6,883 bases of DNA from Bacteroidetes bacterium 4572_114 (GCA_002254335.1 NIVA01000177.1:1-6883); one strand, 5' to 3'. Positions 1 through 6,559 are shown, numbered from the stretch's first letter. Numbers and translations: made by a program. The notes: generated by a model not told the origin, from the sequence alone.

Positions 1-32
1 TAGTACAGACGCACGGCCGTGCGTCTGTACTA
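1..32. repeat. Perfect 32-bp palindrome
   Basis: Bases 1-32 equal their own reverse complement, with arms TAGTACAGACGCAC around a central GGCC. It lies 40 bp upstream of the TolC-family start codon and may extend left of the window. The core resembles the GACGCACGGCCGTGCGTC palindromes that I recall as interspersed repeats in several bacterial phyla, including Bacteroidota; that recollection is not checked here. It could fold as a hairpin in RNA and act as a transcription barrier for an upstream gene, but no T-tract follows it, so terminator function is not supported. Confidence 0.85.
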
Positions 33-72
33 CCCGGCCCAAACCAAATAATTAGAATAAAAATTATCAAAT

Positions 73-1554
73 ATGAAAATAGCAAAACTAATCCTCGTTT
101 TAACAATAATCCTGGGGACATCCCTGCATTCATATCCACAAAAGCTTGTTACCCTTGAACAATCGATGGAGATTGCCCTCGAGAACAGCCCGGATATCAG
201 AAGGTCGAGGTTGAACATGGAGAAAAACAAAGAGTATCTTAATGCTCAATTGGCATCATTAAAATCCCGTTTTTATTTTAATGTCACCCCTTTTAGTTTT
301 TCACGGGAAGAGAGGTATGATGAATTTTATTCGGAATGGTACACCACCGAAAACAAAGGGGCAAATGCCAGTTTGATAATTTCCCAGCCAATTAAATTCA
401 CTGATGGGTCCCTGTCGTTAAGAAATGATTTTGGTTACCAGGACAATTCTTCAGAAGTAAATAATTTATCTTCAGATTACAAGGGGTACAACAACTACTT
501 GTATTTAGCTTACAATCAGCCCTTGTTCACCTATAACAAAACAAAGCTCGACCTGGAACGCAACCAGCTTAACCTTGAAAATGCCACTTTAGCCTATTCA
601 ATAGAAATGTTAAATTTAGAATATCAGGTCAACCAAGCATTTTACGCGATTTATCAAAAACAAATGGCCCTTGATATTGCCGGGGAGGAGTTCAAAAACC
701 AGGAGATCAGCAAAGGTATTATTCAAAGCAAGGTTGAAGGCGGCTTGTCGGCCAAAGATGAACTATTTCAGGCCGAACTGAATTATTCAACAAGCAGGTC
801 GAATTTGGATTATAAAAAAGTTGATTTGGAAAATGCCGAAGATCAGTTTAAGCAATTAATCGGCTTGTCGCTTTATGAGGATATTATGGTTTCTACTGAT
901 ATTGATTATAAGCCGGTAAATGTTTCGCTGGATAAAGCTATCGAGAATGGTTTATCGCAAAGGCTTGAACTTAGCCAAAGGCAGATTGATCTAAATAATG
1001 CAAAATTCAATTTGATAGAAACCTCCGCAACAAATGAATTTAGGGGCGATGTTCAGCTTTCGCTTGGGATTATGGGAAACAACGAAATGTTGGCCAACGT
1101 GTATGAAAAACCAACCAAAAGCCCGCAAGTTGGGGTTTCATTTTCAATCCCAATTTTTGATTGGGGCGAAAGAAAAGCAAGGATCCGTGCAGCCGAAATT
1201 GATGTTGAATCAAAAGAAATTGATATCCAAACCCAAAGAGACAATATTATAATTAATATCAGACAGATTTACAGAAACCTGAACAACCTGATTTTGCAAA
1301 TTGAAATTGCGGAGCAGAACGAAAAAAACGCCCAACTAACTTATGAAATAAACCTGGAACGCTACAGGAACGGCGACCTGACAAGTATGGACCTCGAACT
1401 GTTCCAAAATCAACTTTCGGAAAAGAAAATGAACCTTGCAAACGCATTGATAAATTATAAACTCGAGCTGATAAACATGAAAATCCAGTCGCTTTGGGAT
1501 TTCGAAAACAATACATCGTTTGTGCCCCAGGAATTACAGGATAATTTGAGATAA
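73..1554 (+). CDS. TolC-family outer membrane efflux protein
   Basis: This encodes a 493-residue outer-membrane factor, the exit duct of a tripartite efflux pump. Residues 1-23 form a Sec signal peptide (basic start MKIAK, hydrophobic core, cleavage probably near SYPQ-K). The mature part has the two-fold repeat of the TolC family: long amphipathic helices rich in Asn, Gln, Leu and Glu, separated by beta-strand stretches for the barrel at about 97-107 (ASLIISQPI), 142-152 (YLYLAYNQPLF) and 354-363 (GVSFSIPIFDWGERKA begins at 354). The C-terminal helix has the family-typical YRNGDLTSMDLE segment at 431-442 and ends in LINMKIQSLWDFE. Length matches the family. The ATG at 73 is the first that gives a signal peptide; no Shine-Dalgarno site is seen, as is usual in Bacteroidota. 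The adaptor and RND pump genes follow on the same strand, so the three probably form one export system. The substrate cannot be inferred. Confidence 0.93.
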   Translation: MKIAKLILVLTIILGTSLHSYPQKLVTLEQSMEIALENSPDIRRSRLNMEKNKEYLNAQLASLKSRFYFNVTPFSFSREERYDEFYSEWYTTENKGANASLIISQPIKFTDGSLSLRNDFGYQDNSSEVNNLSSDYKGYNNYLYLAYNQPLFTYNKTKLDLERNQLNLENATLAYSIEMLNLEYQVNQAFYAIYQKQMALDIAGEEFKNQEISKGIIQSKVEGGLSAKDELFQAELNYSTSRSNLDYKKVDLENAEDQFKQLIGLSLYEDIMVSTDIDYKPVNVSLDKAIENGLSQRLELSQRQIDLNNAKFNLIETSATNEFRGDVQLSLGIMGNNEMLANVYEKPTKSPQVGVSFSIPIFDWGERKARIRAAEIDVESKEIDIQTQRDNIIINIRQIYRNLNNLILQIEIAEQNEKNAQLTYEINLERYRNGDLTSMDLELFQNQLSEKKMNLANALINYKLELINMKIQSLWDFENNTSFVPQELQDNLR

Positions 1555-1866
1555 TTAGTAGTACTTAAAGTGAACTAAAGTTTGGAGTATTTATAGTTAT
1601 TTAACATGCCTAATAAAAGATAATAAAAAAATTAGTAAGTGATTTTTACCTCTATCGCAGAAAGTTAAAACTCTAAAAACTTATGGGTCCGGCTAAAAAC
1701 GAAGTTTTTGAACATTAGCGAAATTTTATTGTTTTCAAACGCATGATTACATGGTAATTAGAAAAACATATTAGCGCATCCATACGAACGAAAGGAGTCC
1801 GTATGGACGGACAAGTTTCGCGGCAAAATGTAGCTTTTTAGACCGGACTCACATTATAAAAAACCA
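1555..1866. other. Long intergenic gap, TolC gene to adaptor gene
   Basis: This is 312 bp without a credible gene on either strand. Bases 1555-1686 are AT-rich and contain nothing I can name: no convincing Bacteroidota promoter (TTTG / TAnnTTTG pair) and no T-tailed hairpin. Bases 1687-1848 hold the nested inverted-repeat element listed separately, which ends 18 bp before the adaptor start codon. Because efflux operons usually have short spacers, this gap looks expanded by repeat insertion or growth. It remains uncertain whether the adaptor is transcribed from the TolC promoter. Confidence 0.6.
1687..1848. repeat. Nested inverted-repeat element (MITE/REP-like)
   Basis: The ends are inverted copies of each other: gtccggctaaaaa at 1687-1699 and tttttagaccggac at 1835-1848, differing by one inserted base. 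Further in, gcgaaa (1718-1723) pairs with tttcgc (1816-1821). The centre carries a tight hairpin, tccatacg (1779-1786) with cgtatgga (1800-1807). A small extra hairpin, aaaaac/gttttt, sits at 1695-1709. The whole could fold as one long interrupted stem. Pieces of the same sequence recur after the adaptor gene, at 2998-3020 (inverted, 20 of 23 bases) and 3222-3238 (direct), so it belongs to a dispersed repeat family. It has no coding capacity. It might be a non-autonomous mobile element or a structured RNA leader for the adaptor gene. Confidence 0.6.
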
Positions 1867-2916
1867 ATGAAAAAAATATTGACCCTCCTGTTAATTGCTG
1901 CCATCCTAATGGCCTGCAACGAAAACCCCACCGAATTGAACAAGGATATTTCAGTGCCTGTTTCGGTCATAGAAGTAAAACCAAAATCCATTGAAAAATA
2001 CATCAGCACCACCGGGACTGTAACGCCGGTGAAAGAGGTCGGCCAAAAATCTGAAATTACGGGCAAGTATAAGCTTTTAACAAATCCGTCAACCGGCAGA
2101 CCTTATGCCCTGGGCGATTATGTAAAAAAAGGTGATGAGATAATTTTACTTGAAGATAAAGAATATGAAAACAACATAAAACTTTCATCTTTAGAGTTGC
2201 ACCTGGAGATATCAAAGCAAACATTCGAAAAGCAGAAGTCGTTGTACGATAAAGGTGGTGTGACCCTGAGCGAGCTAAAAAATGCAGAAATCGAGTTTAT
2301 AAATGCCGAATACTCCCACGAGGACGCCATGATCCGTTTGCAAAAGTTAAAAATCACGGCGGCTATTTCGGGGGTAATTGTCGAGCTTCCATATTTTACA
2401 CCGGGGACAAAAGTTGAGGCAAATACATTAATGGTAAAACTGATGGATTACAGCAAGCTGCACATGGAGCTAAACCTTGCCGAAAAAAACATCAACACCA
2501 TCAGGGTAGGGCAAAATATCAGGATAATGAATTATACCATTCCCGATGACACATTATCCGGTAAAATATCCCAATTGTCACCTGCAATCGATCCCGATAC
2601 CCGCTCGTTCAAAGTTTTGGTAAATATTAATAACCCCGGGCTTTTGCTACGACCGGGCATGTTTGCCAAAGGTGAAATTATAGTTGCCGCGCTTGATAGT
2701 GCGATAGTAATACCCAAGGATATTATTTTATCGAAACAAAGGGGAAACACGGTTTTTGTAATTAATAAGGGATTGGCCGAGGAAAGGGTTATCAGTTTCG
2801 GTTTAGAAAACCCCGAAGAAGTCCAGGTAATTTCAGGCCTCGATAAAAACGACAGGTTGGTAATCAAAGGGTTTGAAACCCTGAGGGACCGTTCTAAAGT
2901 GAAGGTGGTAAAATAG
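1867..2916 (+). CDS. RND efflux periplasmic adaptor subunit (HlyD/AcrA type, lipoprotein)
   Basis: This 349-residue membrane fusion protein links the RND pump to the TolC channel. The N-terminus MKKILTLLLIAAILMAC is a lipoprotein signal with a lipobox LMAC; Cys17 would be lipidated, anchoring the protein to a membrane on the periplasmic side. The order of parts fits the family: a first strand region (about 30-60), a biotinyl-lipoyl-like half-motif GDYVKKGDEIILLED from residue 83, a helical hairpin at about 98-155 (rich in Glu, Lys, Leu and Ser), a second lipoyl half with TAAISGVIVELPYFTPGTKV, a beta-barrel with DPDTRSFKV at 242-250 and LRPGMFAKGEI from 261, and a C-terminal membrane-proximal domain. 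The short hairpin and total length are typical of RND adaptors that meet TolC tip to tip. The ATG at 1867 is set by the lipoprotein signal. The stop codon is followed directly by a heptamer array. Confidence 0.94.
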   Translation: MKKILTLLLIAAILMACNENPTELNKDISVPVSVIEVKPKSIEKYISTTGTVTPVKEVGQKSEITGKYKLLTNPSTGRPYALGDYVKKGDEIILLEDKEYENNIKLSSLELHLEISKQTFEKQKSLYDKGGVTLSELKNAEIEFINAEYSHEDAMIRLQKLKITAAISGVIVELPYFTPGTKVEANTLMVKLMDYSKLHMELNLAEKNINTIRVGQNIRIMNYTIPDDTLSGKISQLSPAIDPDTRSFKVLVNINNPGLLLRPGMFAKGEIIVAALDSAIVIPKDIILSKQRGNTVFVINKGLAEERVISFGLENPEEVQVISGLDKNDRLVIKGFETLRDRSKVKVVK

Positions 2917-3000
2917 GTGGTCGGTAATCGGTAATCGGTGGTCGGTAATTGGTGATCGGTGATCGGTGATCGGTGGTTGGTGATCGGTAATCGGTGATCC
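2917..3000. repeat. Heptamer tandem array, 12 units of GTRRTYG
   Basis: Twelve contiguous 7-bp units (84 bp) begin at the base after the adaptor stop codon: variants GTGGTCG, GTAATCG, GTAATTG, GTGATCG and GTGGTTG, ending with GTGATCC. Every unit fits GT[AG][AG]T[CT]G except the last base of the final unit. Looser units continue after an interruption (around 3021-3028 and 3045-3051). Read on the minus strand, the array gives a spurious repetitive peptide with elements such as PITDH, because 21 bp make a 7-residue period. Heptamer arrays of this kind are, to my knowledge, frequent between genes in Bacteroidota; no function is established that I can name. Confidence 0.9.
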
Positions 3001-3020
3001 GTACGGACTCCTTTCAATCG
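2998..3020 (-). repeat. Inverted fragment of the gap 1 repeat
   Basis: Bases 2998-3020 match the reverse complement of 1785-1807 (apex of the nested inverted-repeat element) at 20 of 23 positions. They include the perfect 10-bp palindrome tccgtacgga at 2998-3007, which in the gap 1 copy is changed to tccgtatgga. The fragment interrupts the heptamer array, whose looser units resume directly after it, suggesting that it was placed into the array or that the array grew around it. Confidence 0.6.
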
Positions 3021-3065
3021 TTGGTGATTGGAAAATTCTTTTTGGTGGTTGATGGAGGTAAAAAA

Positions 3066-3082
3066 AAACCTCGTAGAGGTTT
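3066..3082. repeat. Short hairpin with CTCGTAGAG core, copy 1
   Basis: aaacctc and gaggttt form a perfect 7-bp stem around a GTA loop. A run of A's precedes it, so on the minus strand it would read as a hairpin followed by T's, resembling a weak terminator; no minus-strand gene is present to end. The second copy 53 bp downstream has the same core but compensating changes in the stem, which points to selection or copying of the hairpin form. Confidence 0.6.
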
Positions 3083-3118
3083 CAGAATTGTAACATTGAC
3101 CGAACAAGAATAGACCAA

Positions 3119-3135
3119 AATCCTCGTAGAGGATT
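3119..3135. repeat. Short hairpin with CTCGTAGAG core, copy 2
   Basis: aatcctc and gaggatt form a perfect 7-bp stem around the same GTA loop as copy 1. Compared with copy 1, the pair at the second stem position from the outer core changes on both sides (C-G to T-A), so pairing is kept while the sequence differs. Function is unknown; it may be one unit of a dispersed palindromic repeat. Confidence 0.6.
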
Positions 3136-3221
3136 CATAAACCACTAAGTACAGGCGCTTTAATAAGATAGGTTTTGTTCATATTAACTTCAGTGTGCAA
3201 TTTATTGGATAGCTGTATGGC

Positions 3222-3238
3222 AGCTTTAAGACCGGACT
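3222..3238 (+). repeat. Direct fragment of the gap 1 repeat end
   Basis: agctttaagaccggact matches agctttttagaccggact at 1832-1849 (right end of the nested inverted-repeat element) with one gap and one mismatch. Together with 2998-3020 it suggests that a decayed second copy of that element once lay between the adaptor and pump genes, although the sequence between the two fragments is not recognisably related. Confidence 0.45.
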
Positions 3239-3289
3239 AATGATGATTAAAAGTAATTATTTAGGTGGTAGTTAAATTGCAAAATCTTT

Positions 3290-3392
3290 CTGACCCCATC
3301 CCCAACCCTTCCCCTGAAAGGGAAGGGAGAGCCACCGCAGTAGCCAGTGCGGTGGGCGTTCTCCCCATCAAGGGGGAGTTAGAGGGGGTCTG
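3290..3392. repeat. Multi-hairpin GC-rich element (MITE-like)
   Basis: About 103 bp stand out from the AT-rich surroundings. The outer ends pair as gacccc (3292-3297) with ggggtc (3385-3390), with looser complementarity between the flanking C-rich left arm and G-rich right arm. Inside are three hairpins in a row: cccttccc/gggaaggg (3306-3313 with 3320-3327), ccaccgca/tgcggtgg (3332-3339 with 3348-3355), and ctcccc/ggggag (3361-3366 with 3373-3378). The right arm (gggggagttagagggggtc) resembles widespread small repeats that I recall from Bacteroidota and cyanobacteria. No reading frame fits it. It is probably a non-autonomous repeat; effects on mRNA reaching the pump gene are possible but unproven. 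Confidence 0.75.
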
Positions 3393-3487
3393 GCAACTGA
3401 ACATTTATTGGGGTTGATTGTATGTAGCTAAATAATTACGATTAAAAAAGTAAAAAAAATTCGTGTATTCGTGGCAAATTTAAACAC

Positions 3488-6205
3488 ATGAAAAAAATAA
3501 CACAATTCTCAGTCAACTACCCGGTAACGGTTTCTATGATCGCCCTCGCAATAATACTATTGGGATGGATTTCATTAAGGAAACTAAGTGTCGATCTGTT
3601 ACCGGAAATGAACGCCCCACGGATTTTCGTTGAGATAAAAGCGGGGGAGCGCCCACCCGAAGAGATCGAAAAACAATATATCGAAAACATCGAATCGTTG
3701 TCGATCCGTCAAAAAGGTGTTACCCAGGTCTCTTCAATTTGCATGGTCGGCTCGGCAAGGATAACAGTAGAATATGCCTGGGGCAGGGATATGGACGAGG
3801 CGTTCCTGGATTTACAAAAAGCATTGACCACCTTTAACCAAAACTCTGATATCGATGAGTTTACCATCACCCAACACGACCCCAACGCCTCGCCGGTGAT
3901 GATAATAGGGATGCTGCACCCCGAAATTTCTGATATGGACGAGCTTAGGAAAGTTGGCGAAAACTATATCCGCAACGAATTGATCCGCCTCGAAGGCATT
4001 GCAGATGTTAGCCTTACCGGCACCGAAGAAAAGGAAGTACTCATTGAAACCGATCAATATAGGTTAGGTGCTTTTGGGTTGACTGCCGGGCAAATTGTTC
4101 AACAAATTCAAGATATGAATAGAAATGTTTCGGGTGGATCGGTGGTTGAAATGGGCAAGAAATATATTATCAAGGGGGCCAGCCTCCTGGAAAATGTACA
4201 CGACCTGGAAAATCTGGTTATCAGCTACAAACAAATCAATCCCGGCCAAAATACACAAACGGCAAATGCCATCAGCAACAAAGTCCCGGTATTTCTGAAG
4301 GATGTTGCAAAAGTTAGTTTTGTTAATAAGGAACCTCAAAACATTGTCAGGATAAATGGTGTCCGCTGCATTGGCCTCTCCATTTTTAAGGAGACAGGGT
4401 TTAACACAGTGAAGGCTGTAAATGATCTGAACGAAGCCATGGGATCAATAAAAAAAGCTTTGCCGGGATATGAATTTATTATCGTTCAAAACCAGGGCAA
4501 ATTTATTCAGGACTCCATCAACGAGGTGGAACAGACGGCACTGATTGGTGCATTGATGGCAGTTTTTGTACTGTTTATTTTTTTACGGCGGATAAAAGTT
4601 ACGGCCATCATCAGCTTTGCCATCCCTCTTTCGGTAATTGCCACTTTCAACTTAATGTATTTTAATGGCTTAAGCCTAAACATTATGACCCTGGGCGGGC
4701 TTGCACTTGGTGCGGGCATGCTTGTTGACAATGCCATTGTGGTTGTCGAAAATATTTTTCGGAACTTAGAATCCGGTTTGTCGGTAAAGGAGGCTGCCAT
4801 TAAAGGCACTGCCGAAGTTGGTGGGGCAATTGTGGCTTCAACACTAACAACAATTGTGGTCTTCCTCCCGATAGTTTATCTGCATGGTGCCTCGGGCGCT
4901 TTGTTTAAAGATCAGGCATGGACGGTAGCTTTTTCATTATTGGCTTCATTGTTTGTGGCCATTTTGATGATCCCAATGTTATTTAATTTCGCATATGGAA
5001 AAAAGTCAAAACAAAAAAATATCAAATCGGTCCGGATCCGCTGGTATGGCGGCCTTTTATCAAAAATCCTGAATTTCAGGTACCTGGTAATACTTTTTGC
5101 AATAATAATTTTAACGGTCACGGTTTATGTTTTTCCATATGTTGGCAACGAATACCTTCCAAAAAGCGGCACAAATGAGTTTAGTATCGGGCTACAATTA
5201 AAAGAAGGGACCCAACTGCAGCGTACCTCCGAAACTGTGCGGACAATTGAGTCGATGCTCGATGAAGTACTTGGTGATAAAGTTGAAATCGTTTATAGCC
5301 AGATTGGTCCTTCAAGTGGTTCTGGCAGTGAAAAAAATGTTTTTCAAAATGAAAATACAGCAAGTATAAAAGTTCATTTACAAAATGAGGGTATTGGTCA
5401 GTCTGAAGAAATAATTTCAACAATTGGGGAGCTTTTGGGCCGTATCCCGGATGCGGAAATTTCGATCACTCGCGATCAAACCGCTTTGCAATCTACGATG
5501 GGGACAGATGACGCACCCCTGGTTGTAGAAGTCAAGGGCGAAGACTTACAGGTGTTAGACGAAGTTACTGTCGAAATAAAAAACATGATGCAGCAAATCC
5601 CATATCTGTTAAATGTAAAAACCAGTATCGAAAAGGGTGCGCCCGAAATTGATGTTGTTATCGATCGCTACAAAGCCGGGATTTATGGTTTAACCGCCGA
5701 AAGTATTACCTCCCAGCTCAAGGATCTGTTGATGGGGAAAAATGCCGGTAAATACGAAAAAGATGGCGAGATGAATGATATCACTGTGAAACTGCCGGAA
5801 CTTAGTTTATATGAATTTAACACAATTAAATTGAAAAGTGGTGATAAGGAGGTGCCTTTGTATGAAGTGGCCAATATTAAAAATTCTGTTTCCCCAAAGC
5901 AATTACACCGCAGGAACCAGAACCGGATAGGAAAGGTCACTGCCGACATCCGGGGATCGGTGGCATTTGATAAAGTTATTGATAATCTCCATGAAACTTT
6001 GGGCTTGATCGATTATCCCCAGGGCTATCAGATAGACATTGTTGGTGAAGAACAAAAACGCCAGGATGCAATGTCGAACCTGAGTTTTGCCCTGTTGTTG
6101 TCTGTAATTTTAGTTTATATGGTCATGGCCTCACAATTCGAATCGCTAATCCATCCCTTTACAATCCTATATCGGGATAATCATGTTGGCGGGGATTGCA
6201 GTTAA
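3488..6205 (+). CDS. RND efflux pump permease, N-terminal part, truncated by frame disruption
   Basis: This is the proton-driven inner-membrane pump of the tripartite system (AcrB/HAE-type superfamily). The first 894 codons are intact: helix TM1 at about 12-32, LLPEMNAPRIFVEI from 37, a first periplasmic porter region with the family segment GERPPEEIEKQYIENIES, TM2 to TM6 at about 348-500, TM7 at about 530-550, a second periplasmic region, and TM8 at about 865-884 (FALLLSVILVYMVMASQFES). TM4 carries GAGMLVDNAIVVVEN with Asp414 and Asn415; Asp414 sits where AcrB has the first of its two proton-relay aspartates. After HPFTIL (Leu894) the frame is lost and 11 unrelated residues lead to a stop at 6205. 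Comparison with AcrB spacing shows that TM9 (about 25 residues) is missing; the rest of the protein is encoded at 6168-6503 in another frame. As written the gene is a pseudogene; a misassembly is the alternative. The 905 residues would lack TM9 to TM12 and are unlikely to pump. Confidence 0.92.
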   Translation: MKKITQFSVNYPVTVSMIALAIILLGWISLRKLSVDLLPEMNAPRIFVEIKAGERPPEEIEKQYIENIESLSIRQKGVTQVSSICMVGSARITVEYAWGRDMDEAFLDLQKALTTFNQNSDIDEFTITQHDPNASPVMIIGMLHPEISDMDELRKVGENYIRNELIRLEGIADVSLTGTEEKEVLIETDQYRLGAFGLTAGQIVQQIQDMNRNVSGGSVVEMGKKYIIKGASLLENVHDLENLVISYKQINPGQNTQTANAISNKVPVFLKDVAKVSFVNKEPQNIVRINGVRCIGLSIFKETGFNTVKAVNDLNEAMGSIKKALPGYEFIIVQNQGKFIQDSINEVEQTALIGALMAVFVLFIFLRRIKVTAIISFAIPLSVIATFNLMYFNGLSLNIMTLGGLALGAGMLVDNAIVVVENIFRNLESGLSVKEAAIKGTAEVGGAIVASTLTTIVVFLPIVYLHGASGALFKDQAWTVAFSLLASLFVAILMIPMLFNFAYGKKSKQKNIKSVRIRWYGGLLSKILNFRYLVILFAIIILTVTVYVFPYVGNEYLPKSGTNEFSIGLQLKEGTQLQRTSETVRTIESMLDEVLGDKVEIVYSQIGPSSGSGSEKNVFQNENTASIKVHLQNEGIGQSEEIISTIGELLGRIPDAEISITRDQTALQSTMGTDDAPLVVEVKGEDLQVLDEVTVEIKNMMQQIPYLLNVKTSIEKGAPEIDVVIDRYKAGIYGLTAESITSQLKDLLMGKNAGKYEKDGEMNDITVKLPELSLYEFNTIKLKSGDKEVPLYEVANIKNSVSPKQLHRRNQNRIGKVTADIRGSVAFDKVIDNLHETLGLIDYPQGYQIDIVGEEQKRQDAMSNLSFALLLSVILVYMVMASQFESLIHPFTILYRDNHVGGDCS
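6160..6185 (+). other. Deletion and frameshift junction in the RND gene
   Basis: In the upstream frame the sequence reads HPFTIL, with the Leu codon at 6167-6169. In the downstream frame it reads YIGIIMLAGIAVNDS, with the Tyr codon at 6168-6170. In AcrB-type pumps these two segments are separated by about 25 residues that make up TM9. Two codons that should lie about 78 nt apart now overlap by two bases, so about 77 nt (3n+2) appear to be lost. The size is estimated from remembered AcrB spacing, not from an alignment to the closest relative. Confidence 0.8.
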
Positions 6206-6503
6206 CGATTCAATTATCCTCGTGGATGCCATTAATCAGTTTAAGGCTGCCGGAAAATCCCTGCGCGAATCTATCATCAGTGCCGGGGAAAACCGCATCA
6301 GGCCGATAGTTATGACAAGCATCACCACAATCCTTGCATTGCTGCCACTGACAATAGGTTTTGGCCAAAGTGCAGCTTTACGTTCACCAATGGCCATTGC
6401 CGTCATCGCAGGGTTGATAACATCAACGTTATTGACACTCGTGGTAATCCCTTGTGTCTATTATGTTTTTGATAGTTTTATTAGCAAGGTAAAGAAGCAG
6501 TAA
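6183..6503 (+). pseudogene. RND efflux pump permease, C-terminal fragment (TM10 to TM12)
   Basis: The 106 codons from the internal ATG at 6183 encode the end of the pump, not a separate gene; homology begins slightly upstream at 6168 (YIGII). The segment holds TM10 with GIAVNDSIILVD (Asn8 and Asp9 of the fragment, in the place of AcrB's TM10 proton-relay Lys940 region), a cytoplasmic stretch with RESIISAGENRIRPIVMTS, TM11 (about 43-62, TTILALLPLTIGFG), SAALRSPMAIAVIAG and TM12 (about 70-97), ending in a basic tail SKVKKQ. The C-terminus is complete. No ribosome binding site or promoter precedes 6183, so separate translation is unlikely. Joined to the first part and allowing for the missing helix, total length is about 1030 residues, which is normal for the family. 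Confidence 0.88.
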
Positions 6504-6528
6504 TTTGGGAGATTGAATCACGGTGAAT

Positions 6529-6543
6529 AGCTGTCAGACAGTT
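6529..6543 (-). repeat. Inverted copy of the CTGTCTGACAG motif
   Basis: agctgtcagacagtt at 6529-6543 is the exact reverse complement of 6597-6611 and 6660-6674. The inner 11 bases are themselves palindromic around a central base. It begins 25 bp after the pump stop codon. With the first downstream copy it could form a 15-bp stem enclosing a 53-base loop. No T-tract follows either arm, so terminator function is only a possibility. Confidence 0.7.
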
Positions 6544-6559
6544 ATCCCTTAACTATACA

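Larger units (their letters stand above)
2917..3487. other. Repeat-filled intergenic gap, adaptor gene to RND gene
   Basis: This 571-bp stretch contains no gene I can support. In order it holds a 7-bp tandem array (2917-3000), an inverted fragment of the gap 1 repeat (2998-3020), degenerate extra heptamers near 3021-3055, two small hairpins (3066-3082 and 3119-3135), AT-rich sequence, a direct fragment of the gap 1 repeat (3222-3238), a multi-hairpin element (3290-3392) and an AT-rich leader. Two copies of ATTCGTG at 3459-3465 and 3467-3473 lie just before the pump start. I see no clear promoter for the RND gene. The spacing is far larger than usual between an adaptor gene and its pump. Confidence 0.7.

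Noticed and set aside
1687..1848. Integron attC site or IS end
   Set aside because: The inverted repeat lacks attC core sites (GTTRRRY and RYYYAAC in the right arrangement), and there is no transposase remnant or clear target-site duplication.
2532..3107. Minus-strand open frame of 191 codons over the adaptor 3' end and the heptamer array
   Set aside because: Its distinctive repetitive part (PITDH-like units) is only the translation of the 7-bp array, and the rest is antisense to the adaptor gene. No protein family resemblance.
2917..3135. CRISPR array
   Set aside because: Units are contiguous 7-mers without spacers, and the two later hairpins are only two copies; no cas-like gene is nearby.
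4064..4339. Minus-strand open frames inside the TolC, adaptor and RND genes
   Set aside because: These are antisense shadows of well-supported genes, with no recognisable domains or plausible starts; the example interval stands for all of them.
6150..6210. Programmed ribosomal frameshift joining the two pump parts
   Set aside because: No slippery heptamer is seen and, more decisively, about 25 residues including a whole helix are missing, which frameshifting could not restore.
6183..6503. Independent small membrane protein of 106 residues
   Set aside because: The sequence is plainly the TM10-TM12 end of an RND pump, and homology begins upstream of its ATG; it is the tail of the disrupted gene.
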